DNA from: an uncultured Rhodanobacter sp. | Lineage (GTDB): Bacteria > Pseudomonadota > Gammaproteobacteria > Xanthomonadales > Rhodanobacteraceae | Assembly (NCBI GenBank): GCA_903827735.1 | Contig: CAIKJM010000678.1 | Span: 1 to 12,287 of the forward strand | Direction of reading: 5' to 3' | DNA: 12,287 nucleotides | Shown: in pieces, positions 5,380-12,287 of the stretch | Layout: each line of letters begins with the position of its first letter | Position numbering within the stretch: position 1 is the stretch's first letter | The notes under the pieces: generated by a model | Database searches by the model: none | What the model saw: only the letters and a program-made list of their open reading frames with translations | Told to the model about the DNA's origin: nothing | Program-made: the position numbers and the translations under genes

Positions 5380-8300
5380 TTACATGTTGCGCCGATATTC
5401 GCCGCCGACGTCATACAGCGCGTGCGAGATCTGCCCCAGCGAGTTGTACTTCACCGCTTCGATCAGCTGCTCGAAGACGTTGCGGCGATCGCGTGCAGTG
5501 GTCTGCAGCACTTTGAGGCTGTCGGACGCCAGTGCGTTGCGCGCTTCGCCGTAGCGTTTGACGTTGGCGATCTGCGCGCCCTTCTCTTCTTCGGTGGAGC
5601 GGATGAGTTCGATTTCGGTGGCGATTTCGCCGCCGTGGTCTTTGGGCAGAAAGGTGTTGACGCCGATGAGGGGCAGCGAGCCGTCGTGCTTTTTATGCTC
5701 GTAGTACATCGACTCTTCCTGGATCTTGCCGCGCTGGTACATGGTATCCATGGCGCCGAGCACGCCGCCGCGCTCGCTGATCGCTTCAAACTCTTTGTAC
5801 ACGGCCTCTTCCACCAGATCGGTGAGCACGTCGACCACGTAGCTGCCCTGCCACGGGTTTTCGTTGAAGTTGAGGCCGAGCTCCTTGTTGATGATCATCT
5901 GGATGGCCACGGCGCGGCGCACGCTTTCTTCGGTGGGCGTGGTGATGGCTTCGTCGTAGGCGTTGGTGTGCAGGCTGTTGCAGTTGTCGAACAGCGCGTA
6001 CATGGCTTGCAGCGTGGTACGGATGTCGTTGAACTGGATCTCCTGCGCGTGCAGCGAGCGGCCCGAGGTCTGGATGTGGTACTTCATCATCTGGCTGCGT
6101 GGGCTGGCGCCGTAGCGCTCGCGCATGGCTCGCGCCCAGATGCGTCGAGCCACGCGGCCGATAACGGTGTACTCCGGGTCCATGCCGTTGGAAAAGAAAA
6201 AGCTGAGGTTGGGTGCGAAGTCGTCCACCTTCATGCCGCGCGCGAGGTAGTACTCGACGATGGTGAAGCCATTGCTCAAGGTAAAGGCGAGCTGGCTGAT
6301 CGGGTTGGCCCCCGCTTCGGCGATGTGATAACCGCTGATGGACACCGAGTAGAAGTTGCGCACCTTGTGGTCGACGAAATACTGCTGGATGTCGCCCATC
6401 ATGCGCAGCGCGAATTCGGTGGAGAAGATGCAGGTGTTCTGCGCCTGATCCTCTTTGAGAATGTCCGCCTGCACGGTGCCGCGCACGTTCTGCAAGGTGT
6501 GCTGCTTGATGCGCGCGTAGGTTTCGGCATCGACCAGCTCGTCGCCGGAGACGCCGAGCAGGCCCAGGCCTAAACCGTTATTACCCTTGGGCAGTTCGCC
6601 GAGGTACTGCGGGCGCGGCACGTTTTTGTAGAGCGTGGCGATCTTGGCCTCGGCGGCGGCCCAGCGGGCAGAATCTTCGCGCAGGTATTTTTCGACGTTC
6701 TGGTCGATGGCGGTGTTCATGAACATCGCCAGGATCATCGGCGCGGGGCCGTTGATGGTCATGGAGACGGAGGTGCTGGGCGCGCTGAGGTCGAAGCCGG
6801 AGTAGAGCTTCTTCATGTCATCGAGCGTGGCGATGTTGACGCCGGAGTTGCCGATCTTGCCGTAGATGTCCGGGCGCGGGGCCGGGTCTTCGCCGTACAG
6901 GGTGACCGAGTCGAACGCGGTGGACAGGCGCGTGGCCGCGCCGCCCTGGCTGAGGTAGTGAAACCGTCGGTTCGTCCGCTCGGGCGTGCCTTCGCCGGCG
7001 AACATGCGGGTGGGATCTTCGCCGCTGCGGCGGTACGGATACACCCCGCCGGTGTACGGGTAATGGCCGGGCAGATTTTCGCGGCCGAGAAAGCTCACCA
7101 GCTCGCCCCAGTCCTTCGACTTGGGCGGCGAGACTTTCGGAATTTTCTGGTGGCTGAGCGATTCGCGATAGTTGTCGACGCGGATGACCTTGTCGCGCAC
7201 GGTGTACTCGTTGAACTCCTTGGTCACCGACTCGTACAGCGACGGCCACGCGCGCAGCTGTTCGATCGCCTCTTTGCTCAGCTCGCCGAGCGCGGCGTTG
7301 TAGCGCTGGCGCAGGGTGAGCAGGCTGCGGTCGACCGCTTGCGCATCGTTGCCGATGTGCGAAAGCAGATCGGTGGACGGATACAGGTCGAGCGCGGGCG
7401 GCAACTTGTCGTCGCCGAGCTCTTTCAGCGCTTCGTAATAGTGCTGCGCCTTGCTCGCGTACTCGGCCTGTTTCTGGATGCCGGCGTTGATGCTGCGACC
7501 CTGCTCGGCGATCTCGGCGAGGTAGCGCACGCGCTGGCCGGGAATGAGCACGGTGGCGCGTGGCTCTTTCAGCGTGGTGTCGAGGTTGGGCAGCCAGTTG
7601 CAGCCGGGGGAGGAAAGGAAAACGGGGTCAGAGTCACTTTTCGACCCTGCATGCCGATTGCCCTCAACCTTCTCGCCCGAAAAGTGACTCTGACCCCGTT
7701 TTCCTTTCTCGCGCATCAGCCGGCACAGGTTGGCAAACATCCAGGTGACGCCGGGGTCATTGAACTGGCTGGCGATGGTGGGATACACCGGCACATCGTC
7801 GTCTTTCAGGGTGAAGGCGGTGCGGTTGCGCTTCCACTGTTTGCGCACGTCGCGCAGGGCGTCTTCAGCGCCGCGCTTGTCGAACTTGTTGAGCACGATG
7901 AGCTCGGCATAATCGATCATGTCGATTTTTTCGAGCTGGCTGGCGGCGCCGTATTCGCTGGTCATCACGTAGACGGGAAAGTCGACCAGGTCGACGATTT
8001 CCGAATCGCTCTGGCCGATGCCGGCGGTCTCGACGATGACGAGGTCGTACGGCTGGCTCTTCAGAAAATCGATGCAGTCGTGCAGCACGATGCTGGTGGC
8101 CGCGTGCTGACGGCGCGTGGCCATGGAGCGCATGTACACGCGGTGGCTACGCAACGAGTTCATGCGAATGCGGTCGCCGAGCAGCGCGCCCCCCGAGCGG
8201 CGACGCGTCGGATCCACCGCCAGCACGGCGATGCGCATCTCGGGGAAGGCGTGTAGAAAACGCAGCAGCAGCTCGTCGACTACCGACGACTTGCCGGCAC

Positions 8301-8949
8301 CACCGGTGCCGGTGAGGCCGAGCACGGGCGTCTGCTTGCCGGCCAGCGCCCACTGCTTGCGCAGCAGTGCGAGGTCGGCGTCGGCGAGCTTGCCCTCTTC
8401 GATGGCGGAGAGCATGTGGCCAATGGAAATTTCGTCGTCGATATCGGCCGTGGGAACGCCCGCCGTTTCACTCTGCGCGCGTTCGGCCGCGCCGGTGCCG
8501 GCGCGCGCCATCACGTCTTCGATCATCTCGGTGAGGCCGAGCTTCATGCCGTCGTTCGGGTGATAGATGCGCTCGACGCCGTAGGCTTGCAGTTCCTTGA
8601 TCTCTTCCGGCGTGATGGTGCCGCCGCCGCCGCCAAACACGCGCACGTGGCCGGCGCCGCGCTCGCGCAGCATGTCGACCATGTACTTGAAGTACTCCAC
8701 GTGGCCGCCCTGATAGGACGACAGCGCGATCGCGTCGGCGTCTTCCTGCAGCGCCGCGCGCACCACGTCTTCCACCGAGCGATTGTGGCCGAGATGGATG
8801 ACCTCGGCGCCCTGCGCCTGGATGATGCGACGCATGATGTTGATCGCCGCGTCGTGGCCGTCGAACAAGCTGGCGGCAGTGACGAAGCGCAGCGGCGTGG
8901 CCTCGGCCTGCGTGTCGCTGGCGGGAACGTGCTTGGCAGGCGTACTCAT
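5380..8949 (-). CDS. icmF: Fused isobutyryl-CoA mutase (coenzyme B12-dependent, with built-in G-protein chaperone)
   Basis: The enzyme interconverts isobutyryl-CoA and n-butyryl-CoA, and in some homologues isovaleryl- and pivalyl-CoA, by adenosylcobalamin radical chemistry. Domain order is that of IcmF. First comes a B12-binding domain with DGHDAAIN (His32 as lower cobalt ligand) and a GGGGG loop. Then a MeaB-like GTPase with Walker A GTGGAGKS at 214-221 and NKFD at 354-357. Last is the large mutase domain (PTRMFAGEGTPERTNRRF, SISGYHIAEAGANPISQ with His875). In AQNTCIF, Gln837 stands where methylmalonyl-CoA mutase has the carboxylate-binding Arg, supporting the isobutyryl type. ATG 8949 is preferred to one 12 codons upstream because GGAG lies 7 nt before it, giving 1189 residues against about 1090 usual. 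Part of the excess (residues about 414-446) is a translated palindrome insertion. A TAGAAT box at 8991-8986 may be its -10. Confidence 0.93.
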   Translation of the reverse strand: MSTPAKHVPASDTQAEATPLRFVTAASLFDGHDAAINIMRRIIQAQGAEVIHLGHNRSVEDVVRAALQEDADAIALSSYQGGHVEYFKYMVDMLRERGAGHVRVFGGGGGTITPEEIKELQAYGVERIYHPNDGMKLGLTEMIEDVMARAGTGAAERAQSETAGVPTADIDDEISIGHMLSAIEEGKLADADLALLRKQWALAGKQTPVLGLTGTGGAGKSSVVDELLLRFLHAFPEMRIAVLAVDPTRRRSGGALLGDRIRMNSLRSHRVYMRSMATRRQHAATSIVLHDCIDFLKSQPYDLVIVETAGIGQSDSEIVDLVDFPVYVMTSEYGAASQLEKIDMIDYAELIVLNKFDKRGAEDALRDVRKQWKRNRTAFTLKDDDVPVYPTIASQFNDPGVTWMFANLCRLMREKGKRGQSHFSGEKVEGNRHAGSKSDSDPVFLSSPGCNWLPNLDTTLKEPRATVLIPGQRVRYLAEIAEQGRSINAGIQKQAEYASKAQHYYEALKELGDDKLPPALDLYPSTDLLSHIGNDAQAVDRSLLTLRQRYNAALGELSKEAIEQLRAWPSLYESVTKEFNEYTVRDKVIRVDNYRESLSHQKIPKVSPPKSKDWGELVSFLGRENLPGHYPYTGGVYPYRRSGEDPTRMFAGEGTPERTNRRFHYLSQGGAATRLSTAFDSVTLYGEDPAPRPDIYGKIGNSGVNIATLDDMKKLYSGFDLSAPSTSVSMTINGPAPMILAMFMNTAIDQNVEKYLREDSARWAAAEAKIATLYKNVPRPQYLGELPKGNNGLGLGLLGVSGDELVDAETYARIKQHTLQNVRGTVQADILKEDQAQNTCIFSTEFALRMMGDIQQYFVDHKVRNFYSVSISGYHIAEAGANPISQLAFTLSNGFTIVEYYLARGMKVDDFAPNLSFFFSNGMDPEYTVIGRVARRIWARAMRERYGASPRSQMMKYHIQTSGRSLHAQEIQFNDIRTTLQAMYALFDNCNSLHTNAYDEAITTPTEESVRRAVAIQMIINKELGLNFNENPWQGSYVVDVLTDLVEEAVYKEFEAISERGGVLGAMDTMYQRGKIQEESMYYEHKKHDGSLPLIGVNTFLPKDHGGEIATEIELIRSTEEEKGAQIANVKRYGEARNALASDSLKVLQTTARDRRNVFEQLIEAVKYNSLGQISHALYDVGGEYRRNM
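7613..7708. repeat. In-frame REP-type inverted repeat inside icmF
   Basis: Two perfect 31-bp inverted arms (7613-7643 and 7678-7708) flank a 34-bp spacer. The total is 96 bp, exactly 32 codons, and the icmF frame stays open through all of it. The arms hold GGGGTCAGAGTCACTTTTCG, the core also present at 1108. On the icmF strand the arms encode KGKRGQSHFS and SKSDSDPVFLS, a low-complexity hydrophilic insert between the GTPase domain and the mutase part, where a surface linker is expected. It is a dispersed REP/BIME-like element, not a terminator. Confidence 0.85.
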
Positions 8950-9240
8950 GGCGCAACTCCGACAACTGACTTTGGTAGACCGCACATTCTAGTGGGCGAT
9001 GGTGAGATCGTCGTGGTGCGCTGCGAGCACGGAGAGCGTTGATCGGCCTGAAAAAATTGCTGCGACACAGCATGCGCGAAGCCTAGCAATGGCGAGTTCT
9101 CTCTTCCAGAACCTGCGCGTGTCGCTGAATTCTGCGCTCCCGGCTCGAACCTGAACGAGCGCGTCGTAAGAAGTCAACAGCAGGCGCGGCGCCCCGTTTA
9201 CTGTTCCCGAAGCCGCATGGTGCGGCCGGGAGATGAAACG

Positions 9241-9570
9241 ATGAAAAGCATGCCTCTCAAGCTGGCCCTGGTTGCCGGACTCGGCCTGGCTTTTGCCGGC
9301 GCGACCACCTACGCGCCACCCGCCTCGGCGCAGGTCTATGTAACTCAAGTTGGCGTAGCACCGCCCCCGCCGCGCTTCGAACGCGTGCCGCCGCCGCGCT
9401 ACGGCTATGTGTGGGCGCCCGGTTACTGGCGCTGGGACGGCTACCGTCATCGCCATGTCTGGGTCAGCGGGTACTGGGTCCACGGTCGTCCTGGTTACAC
9501 CTGGCATCCGGCGTATTGGGAACACGCCCCAGGCGGCTGGCGCTTCCGCAACGGCTACTGGGCGCGCTGA
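9241..9570 (+). CDS. Exported WXXGXW-repeat protein
   Basis: The protein has 109 residues. A signal peptide covers about 1-30 (MKSMPLKLALVAGLGLAFAG, ending PASA before Gln31), so it should be periplasmic or surface-exposed. The mature part is a Pro-rich segment and then four aromatic repeats of the WXXGXW type: YVWAPGYW (56-63), VWVSGYW (73-79), TWHPAYW (87-93) and FRNGYW (102-107). The family is annotated only as YXWXXGXW repeat protein; its molecular role is not established. ATG 9241 is preferred to one 8 codons upstream because GGGAGA (9228-9233) lies 7 nt before it and the signal peptide starts there. It opens a row of three such genes and is divergent from icmF across a 291-bp gap with no other feature that I could support. 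Confidence 0.85.
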   Translation: MKSMPLKLALVAGLGLAFAGATTYAPPASAQVYVTQVGVAPPPPRFERVPPPRYGYVWAPGYWRWDGYRHRHVWVSGYWVHGRPGYTWHPAYWEHAPGGWRFRNGYWAR

Positions 9571-9588
9571 ACGCGCAACAACCTGCGA

Positions 9589-9625
9589 TCGGTGGGCAGC
9601 TGTCGGTATGACCGCTGCCCACCGA
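9589..9625 (+). other. Long perfect hairpin after the first WXXGXW gene
   Basis: TCGGTGGGCAGC (9589-9600) and GCTGCCCACCGA (9614-9625) form a perfect 12-bp stem with a 13-nt loop, 18 bp after the stop. There is no T-run, so it may stabilise the mRNA end or be a weak terminator. Confidence 0.5.
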
Positions 9626-9682
9626 CACTAGGCGCACCAACCGCTTTACGTTTCTCAACCTAATCAGGGAATGCATACGACC

Positions 9683-10036
9683 ATGTCGATTCGTCTTTTG
9701 GCCGTTACATCGTTAGTTGTTGCCGCGGCGCTGGCCAGCGGTTGTGTGGAGGAACGGGTCGTGCACGACCGCCCCGTCTATGTGCAGCAGCCGCCGCCGC
9801 GTGAGTACGTTGAAGTGGTCGCGCCGCGCCCGCCGCCGCCGGTGATTGTGGAAAACGTCGCACCACGCCCTGGCTATATCTGGGCGCATAGCTATTACCG
9901 CTGGGACGGCCGCCAGTACGTGACCGTTCGTGGCCACTGGGAGCCGGTGCGCCCGGGCTACCACTACGTGCATCCGCACTGGGAACAGCGCCCGGACGGC
10001 TGGCACTGGCGCGCCGGCGTGTGGGTGATGGGTTGA
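9683..10036 (+). CDS. WXXGXW-repeat lipoprotein (first of two tandem paralogues)
   Basis: This is a 117-residue lipoprotein: a hydrophobic leader and lipobox LASG-Cys21, with Val at +2, so outer-membrane sorting is expected. A Pro/Val-rich stretch (about 35-62) is followed by the aromatic repeat region: RPGYIWAHSYYRWDG, VTVRGHWEPVRPGYHYV, then HPHWEQRPDGWHWRAGVW. It is collinear with the gene at 10197: same length, Cys21, the PGY-AHS-W pattern at 63-74 and the DGWH motif align without gaps. ATG 9683 is taken because it gives a typical leader. An ATG at 9671 in the same frame touches the AGGGA at 9666-9670 and is less likely. A terminator follows at 10066. Function unknown; an envelope-associated structural or stress role is a guess. 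Confidence 0.83.
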   Translation: MSIRLLAVTSLVVAAALASGCVEERVVHDRPVYVQQPPPREYVEVVAPRPPPPVIVENVAPRPGYIWAHSYYRWDGRQYVTVRGHWEPVRPGYHYVHPHWEQRPDGWHWRAGVWVMG

Positions 10037-10065
10037 CCTACAGCCCTAATCCGCTAGCGGTTTGA

Positions 10066-10097
10066 TGAAAACGCCCCCGTCGGGGCGTTTTCATTTT
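10066..10097 (+). terminator. Rho-independent terminator after the second WXXGXW gene
   Basis: A perfect 12-bp stem (TGAAAACGCCCC and complement, 10066-10077 / 10082-10093) with the tetraloop CGTC is followed by TTTT. The A-rich left flank makes it potentially bidirectional. It suggests the third WXXGXW gene has its own promoter. Confidence 0.9.
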
Positions 10098-10196
10098 CAC
10101 GAGACGGGACAAGCTCGGCACGCTGTCGACGCCGCGGTCGGCGCGATAGACTGCGAGACCTGCACGCCCAACGACCTTCCTTCGGAATTGCACGTC

Positions 10197-10550
10197 ATGC
10201 TCAATCGCGCCGCCGCTCTCGTTACGCTGACCCTGGCCGCCGTGCTCGCTACCGGCTGTGCCGAGCAGCCGTCCAACGGCAAACCGGTGGTGCATCGGCC
10301 GCTGTTTGAAAGCACCTACTCGCACGATCTAGTCGCCCCTCGCGAGCCGCCGCCGTTTGTGTACGAGGCCATCAAAGACCGTCCTGGCTATGTCCGCGCG
10401 CACAGTTATTGGAAGTGGAACGGCAAGGATTTCATTTTCGTGCCCGGGGAATGGATTCCGGCCAAACCCGACTATCGCTACGTGGACGCCCGCTGGGAGC
10501 GGCACAGCGACGGCTGGCATTTCAAGCCGGGCTACTGGCTCCCACTGTGA
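10197..10550 (+). CDS. WXXGXW-repeat lipoprotein (second tandem paralogue)
   Basis: This is a 117-residue lipoprotein with leader MLNRAAALVTLTLAAVLATG and lipidation site Cys21 (Ala at +2, not an inner-membrane retention signal). The repeat region reads RPGYVRAHSYWKWNG, then FVPGEWIPAKPDYRYV, then RWERHSDGWHFKPGYW. It matches its neighbour at 9683 position by position in the repeat region, although the linker behind the Cys has diverged; this points to an older tandem duplication. The frame is open far upstream (ATGs at 10062 and 10065), but those starts fall in the preceding terminator and would bury the leader, so ATG 10197 is chosen; GGA at 10184-10186 is a weak ribosome-binding site. Function unknown. 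Confidence 0.83.
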   Translation: MLNRAAALVTLTLAAVLATGCAEQPSNGKPVVHRPLFESTYSHDLVAPREPPPFVYEAIKDRPGYVRAHSYWKWNGKDFIFVPGEWIPAKPDYRYVDARWERHSDGWHFKPGYWLPL

Positions 10551-10560
10551 TGCTCCAGCC

Positions 10561-10581
10561 CGTCACGCGGCGCGCGTGACG
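10561..10581. other. Hairpin after the third WXXGXW gene
   Basis: CGTCACGC and GCGTGACG (10561-10568 / 10574-10581) form a perfect 8-bp stem with a 5-nt loop, 10 bp after the stop codon. No T-run follows. Confidence 0.4.
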
Positions 10582-10636
10582 CGGCGCGTTACCGTTTCGA
10601 CGGGGGGACGTATTAGACTTTTGCGCCTGATTCCCC

Positions 10637-10659
10637 GCCCCGGCCTCGGCCGGGGCTTT
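10637..10659 (+). terminator. Probable Rho-independent terminator after the WXXGXW genes
   Basis: GCCCCGGC / GCCGGGGC (10637-10644 / 10649-10656) form a perfect, very GC-rich 8-bp stem with loop CTCG, followed by only TTT. The short T-run makes it a moderate candidate. It separates the WXXGXW genes from leucine dehydrogenase. Confidence 0.55.
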
Positions 10660-10786
10660 GCATGCTGCGCTACTTCATTCCCGATCACGCGGGTCCCGTA
10701 CTACGTCGGCGTTTCCTTTTCCGCTGCCTTCTGATGCCGCTCGACGCCTCGAACCGGCACCGTCCTTTATGGAGTCAACCGTTCCA

Positions 10787-11890
10787 ATGATTTTCGAAAC
10801 CATTGCCAACACCGGTCACGAAGAAGTCGTGTTCTGCCAGAACAAGGACGCCGGCCTCAAGGCCATCATCGCCATCCACAACACCGTGCTGGGGCCCGCA
10901 CTCGGCGGCCTGCGCATGTGGCCGTACAAGAACGAGCAGGAAGCGGTGAACGACGTACTGCGCCTCTCGCGCGGCATGACCTTCAAGAACGCCGTGGCCG
11001 GCCTGAACCTGGGCGGCGGCAAGGCGGTGATCATCGGTGACCCGAGCAAGGACAAGTCCGAAGCGCTGTTCCGCGCGTTCGGCCGCTTCGTTAACTCGCT
11101 CAACGGCCGCTACATCACTGCCGAAGACGTGGGCATCGACGTCAACGATATGGAATACGTGTTCCGCGAAACCGAATACGTGACCGGCGTGCATCAGGTG
11201 CATGGCGGTTCGGGCGACCCCTCGCCGTTCACCGCATTCGGCACGCTGCAGGGCCTGATGGCCGCGCTGCAGTTCAAGTACGGCAACGAGGACGTGGGCA
11301 AGCACAGCTACGCCGTGCAGGGCTGCGGCCACGTCGGCATGGAGTTCATCAAGCTGCTGCGCGAACAGGGCGCCAAGGTGTTCGTTACCGACATCAACAA
11401 GGAGCTGGTGCAGCGCTGCGTCGACGAGCTGGGCTGCGAAGCGGTTGGCCTGGATGAAATCTACGACGTCGATGCCGATGTGTATTCGCCCTGCGCGCTG
11501 GGCGGCACGGTGAACGAGCAGACCATCGACCGGATCAAGGCCAAGGTGATCTGCGGCGCGGCCAACAACCAGCTGGCTACCGACGCCATCGGCGACGAGC
11601 TGTTCCGCCGCGGCGTGGTGTACGCGCCGGACTATGCGGTGAACGCCGGCGGCGTGATGAACATCTCGCTGGAAATCGACGGCTACAACCGCGAGCGCGC
11701 CATGCGCATGATGCGCACGATCTACTACAACCTCGGACGCATCTTCGAAATCAGCAAGACCGAAAACGTGCCGACCTATTTGGCCGCCGACCGCCTGGCC
11801 GAGGAGCGCATCAACGCCATCGGCAAGATCAAGCTGCCGCACATGGGCAACAACGCCACGCGCTTCCAGGGCCGCATGCGCGGTCAGTAA
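10787..11890 (+). CDS. Leucine dehydrogenase (Glu/Leu/Phe/Val dehydrogenase family)
   Basis: The enzyme reversibly deaminates leucine and other branched-chain amino acids to 2-oxo acids with NAD+, in the cytoplasm, supplying precursors for iso-branched acyl chains. The 367-residue length is normal for leucine dehydrogenase. Catalytic features are in place with an offset of one from the Bacillus enzyme: Lys67 (MTFKNA), Lys79 (LGGGKAVI) and Asp114 (ITAEDVG). The NAD-binding Rossmann loop is GCGHVG at 179-184. ATG 10787 (MIFETIANTGHEEVVF) fits the family start, with GGAG at 10771-10774 as a somewhat distant ribosome-binding site; an in-frame ATG at 10769 would add six residues. It is transcribed alone, ended by a strong terminator at 11911. 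Specificity for leucine over valine or phenylalanine is inferred from the overall match. Confidence 0.92.
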   Translation: MIFETIANTGHEEVVFCQNKDAGLKAIIAIHNTVLGPALGGLRMWPYKNEQEAVNDVLRLSRGMTFKNAVAGLNLGGGKAVIIGDPSKDKSEALFRAFGRFVNSLNGRYITAEDVGIDVNDMEYVFRETEYVTGVHQVHGGSGDPSPFTAFGTLQGLMAALQFKYGNEDVGKHSYAVQGCGHVGMEFIKLLREQGAKVFVTDINKELVQRCVDELGCEAVGLDEIYDVDADVYSPCALGGTVNEQTIDRIKAKVICGAANNQLATDAIGDELFRRGVVYAPDYAVNAGGVMNISLEIDGYNRERAMRMMRTIYYNLGRIFEISKTENVPTYLAADRLAEERINAIGKIKLPHMGNNATRFQGRMRGQ

Positions 11891-11910
11891 GCCACTGCGC
11901 GAAACACTTC

Positions 11911-11939
11911 AACGCCGGTCTTTCGAGACCGGCGTTTTT
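11911..11939 (+). terminator. Rho-independent terminator of leucine dehydrogenase
   Basis: A perfect 11-bp stem (AACGCCGGTCT / AGACCGGCGTT, 11911-11921 / 11926-11936) closed by the stable tetraloop TTCG runs into TTTTT. It starts 21 bp after the stop codon. Confidence 0.95.
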
Positions 11940-11967
11940 CATGCGCAGTCAGCCCGGCGGCTCACGT

Positions 11968-12287
11968 ATGCTGACAATCGTGAATACGCTTTCCCCCACC
12001 GCTTATCGCTGGCGCCGGCTGCGCGGTTCGGACCGCTTTGCCGAGTGCGTGCGGGTCTTCTTGTCGCTCGGCGGCATTGTGCTGTGGTGCGTGATCAGCC
12101 ACCGGTTTGCAGTCGCCATACCGGCGATGCTTGGCGCCATCGCCTGCGCGCTGGCCGAAACCGAGGACCACTGGCGCAATCGCCTAGGCACCTTGCTGGT
12201 GACCATGGCCTGCTTCGCCGCAGCGGCGTTTGCTATCGAACAGCTGCTGCCCTATCCGCTGCTGTTCGCCACCAGCCTGCCGATCGC
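11968..12287 (+). CDS. YccS/FUSC-family inner-membrane protein, N-terminal part
   Basis: The first 106 codons are present; the gene leaves the window on the right. The start resembles E. coli YccS: RRLRGSDRFAECVRVFLSLG, then a membrane segment, AVAIPAMLGAIACALAETED, HWRNRLGTLLVTMACFAAAA, and an AIEQLLPYPLLFATSLP segment. The ALAETxDxWxxRL pattern between the second and third hydrophobic segments is characteristic. This family is related to fusaric-acid-resistance and aromatic-acid efflux proteins, but YccS itself has no proven transport substrate. ATG 11968 is taken as the start; its ribosome-binding site is poor, and GTG 11980 is an alternative. It follows the leucine dehydrogenase terminator, so it should have its own promoter. 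Confidence 0.8.
   Translation, partial: MLTIVNTLSPTAYRWRRLRGSDRFAECVRVFLSLGGIVLWCVISHRFAVAIPAMLGAIACALAETEDHWRNRLGTLLVTMACFAAAAFAIEQLLPYPLLFATSLPI

Noticed and set aside
7613..7708. The icmF palindrome as an intrinsic terminator or attenuator
   Set aside because: The icmF frame continues intact for over 740 codons with conserved domains beyond it, and no U-run follows directly in the icmF direction. An effect on expression is not excluded.
5422..8256. Long plus-strand open frames antisense to icmF (up to about 430 codons)
   Set aside because: They are rich in Val/His/Asp/Gly with no domains and overlap a complete, recognisable enzyme on the other strand.
10775..11842. Antisense open frame of about 355 codons over leucine dehydrogenase
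   Set aside because: It is a composition-driven shadow of the GC-rich gene; no start site or motifs support it.
1..12287. CRISPR arrays, tRNA or rRNA genes, complete insertion sequences
   Set aside because: I saw no regularly spaced direct repeats, tRNA-like cloverleaf, rRNA stretch or transposase frame by reading; a covariance-model search was not possible.

Overview
The window looks like chromosomal DNA of a GC-rich gammaproteobacterium of the Xanthomonadales, probably near the Dyella/Rhodanobacter/Luteibacter group. The evidence is a C-terminal relic of an XVIPCD-type effector (the secretion domain of the Xanthomonadales type IV secretion system), a RAYT/REP-like palindrome of the GGGGTCAGAGTC type, a fused B12 acyl-CoA mutase, a leucine dehydrogenase and tandem WXXGXW-repeat envelope proteins. 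The lineage is inferred from gene content; no marker gene was compared.

Layout. (1) 1-1086, minus strand: a visibly AT-richer block with a phosphoribosyltransferase-like protein running off the left edge and a small lysine-rich ORF just upstream of it. This is the best candidate for a horizontally acquired conflict/defence module. (2) 1087-1364: gene-free, with a 13-bp tandem duplication and a degenerate REP hairpin. (3) 1365-3752, plus: an FtsK/SpoIIIE-type DNA translocase with one N-terminal membrane segment, a long Thr/Pro/Ala-rich linker, and intact motor and gamma domains. (4) 3978-4677, plus: a secreted DUF1311/LprI-like protein followed by the decayed tail of an XVIPCD effector, together resembling the remains of an effector/immunity pair. 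(5) 4696-5284, minus: a higBA toxin-antitoxin operon with a recognisable promoter and palindromic operator. (6) 5380-8949, minus: icmF, fused isobutyryl-CoA mutase with its own G-protein chaperone, carrying a perfect 31-bp inverted repeat inserted in frame. (7) 9241-10550, plus: three consecutive small exported WXXGXW proteins, two of them obvious tandem paralogues. (8) 10787-11890, plus: leucine dehydrogenase with a textbook terminator. (9) 11968 to the end, plus: the start of a YccS/FUSC-type inner-membrane protein.

How they fit together. icmF and leucine dehydrogenase both act on branched-chain amino acid and acyl-CoA metabolism, which feeds the iso-branched fatty acids typical of this order, but they are not in one operon. 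The WXXGXW proteins and the YccS-like protein belong to the envelope. The left 5.3 kb is a patchwork of accessory pieces (PRTase-like gene, effector relic, toxin-antitoxin, REP) around the translocase gene, and is where novelty is most likely. I saw no rRNA, tRNA, CRISPR array or complete insertion sequence.
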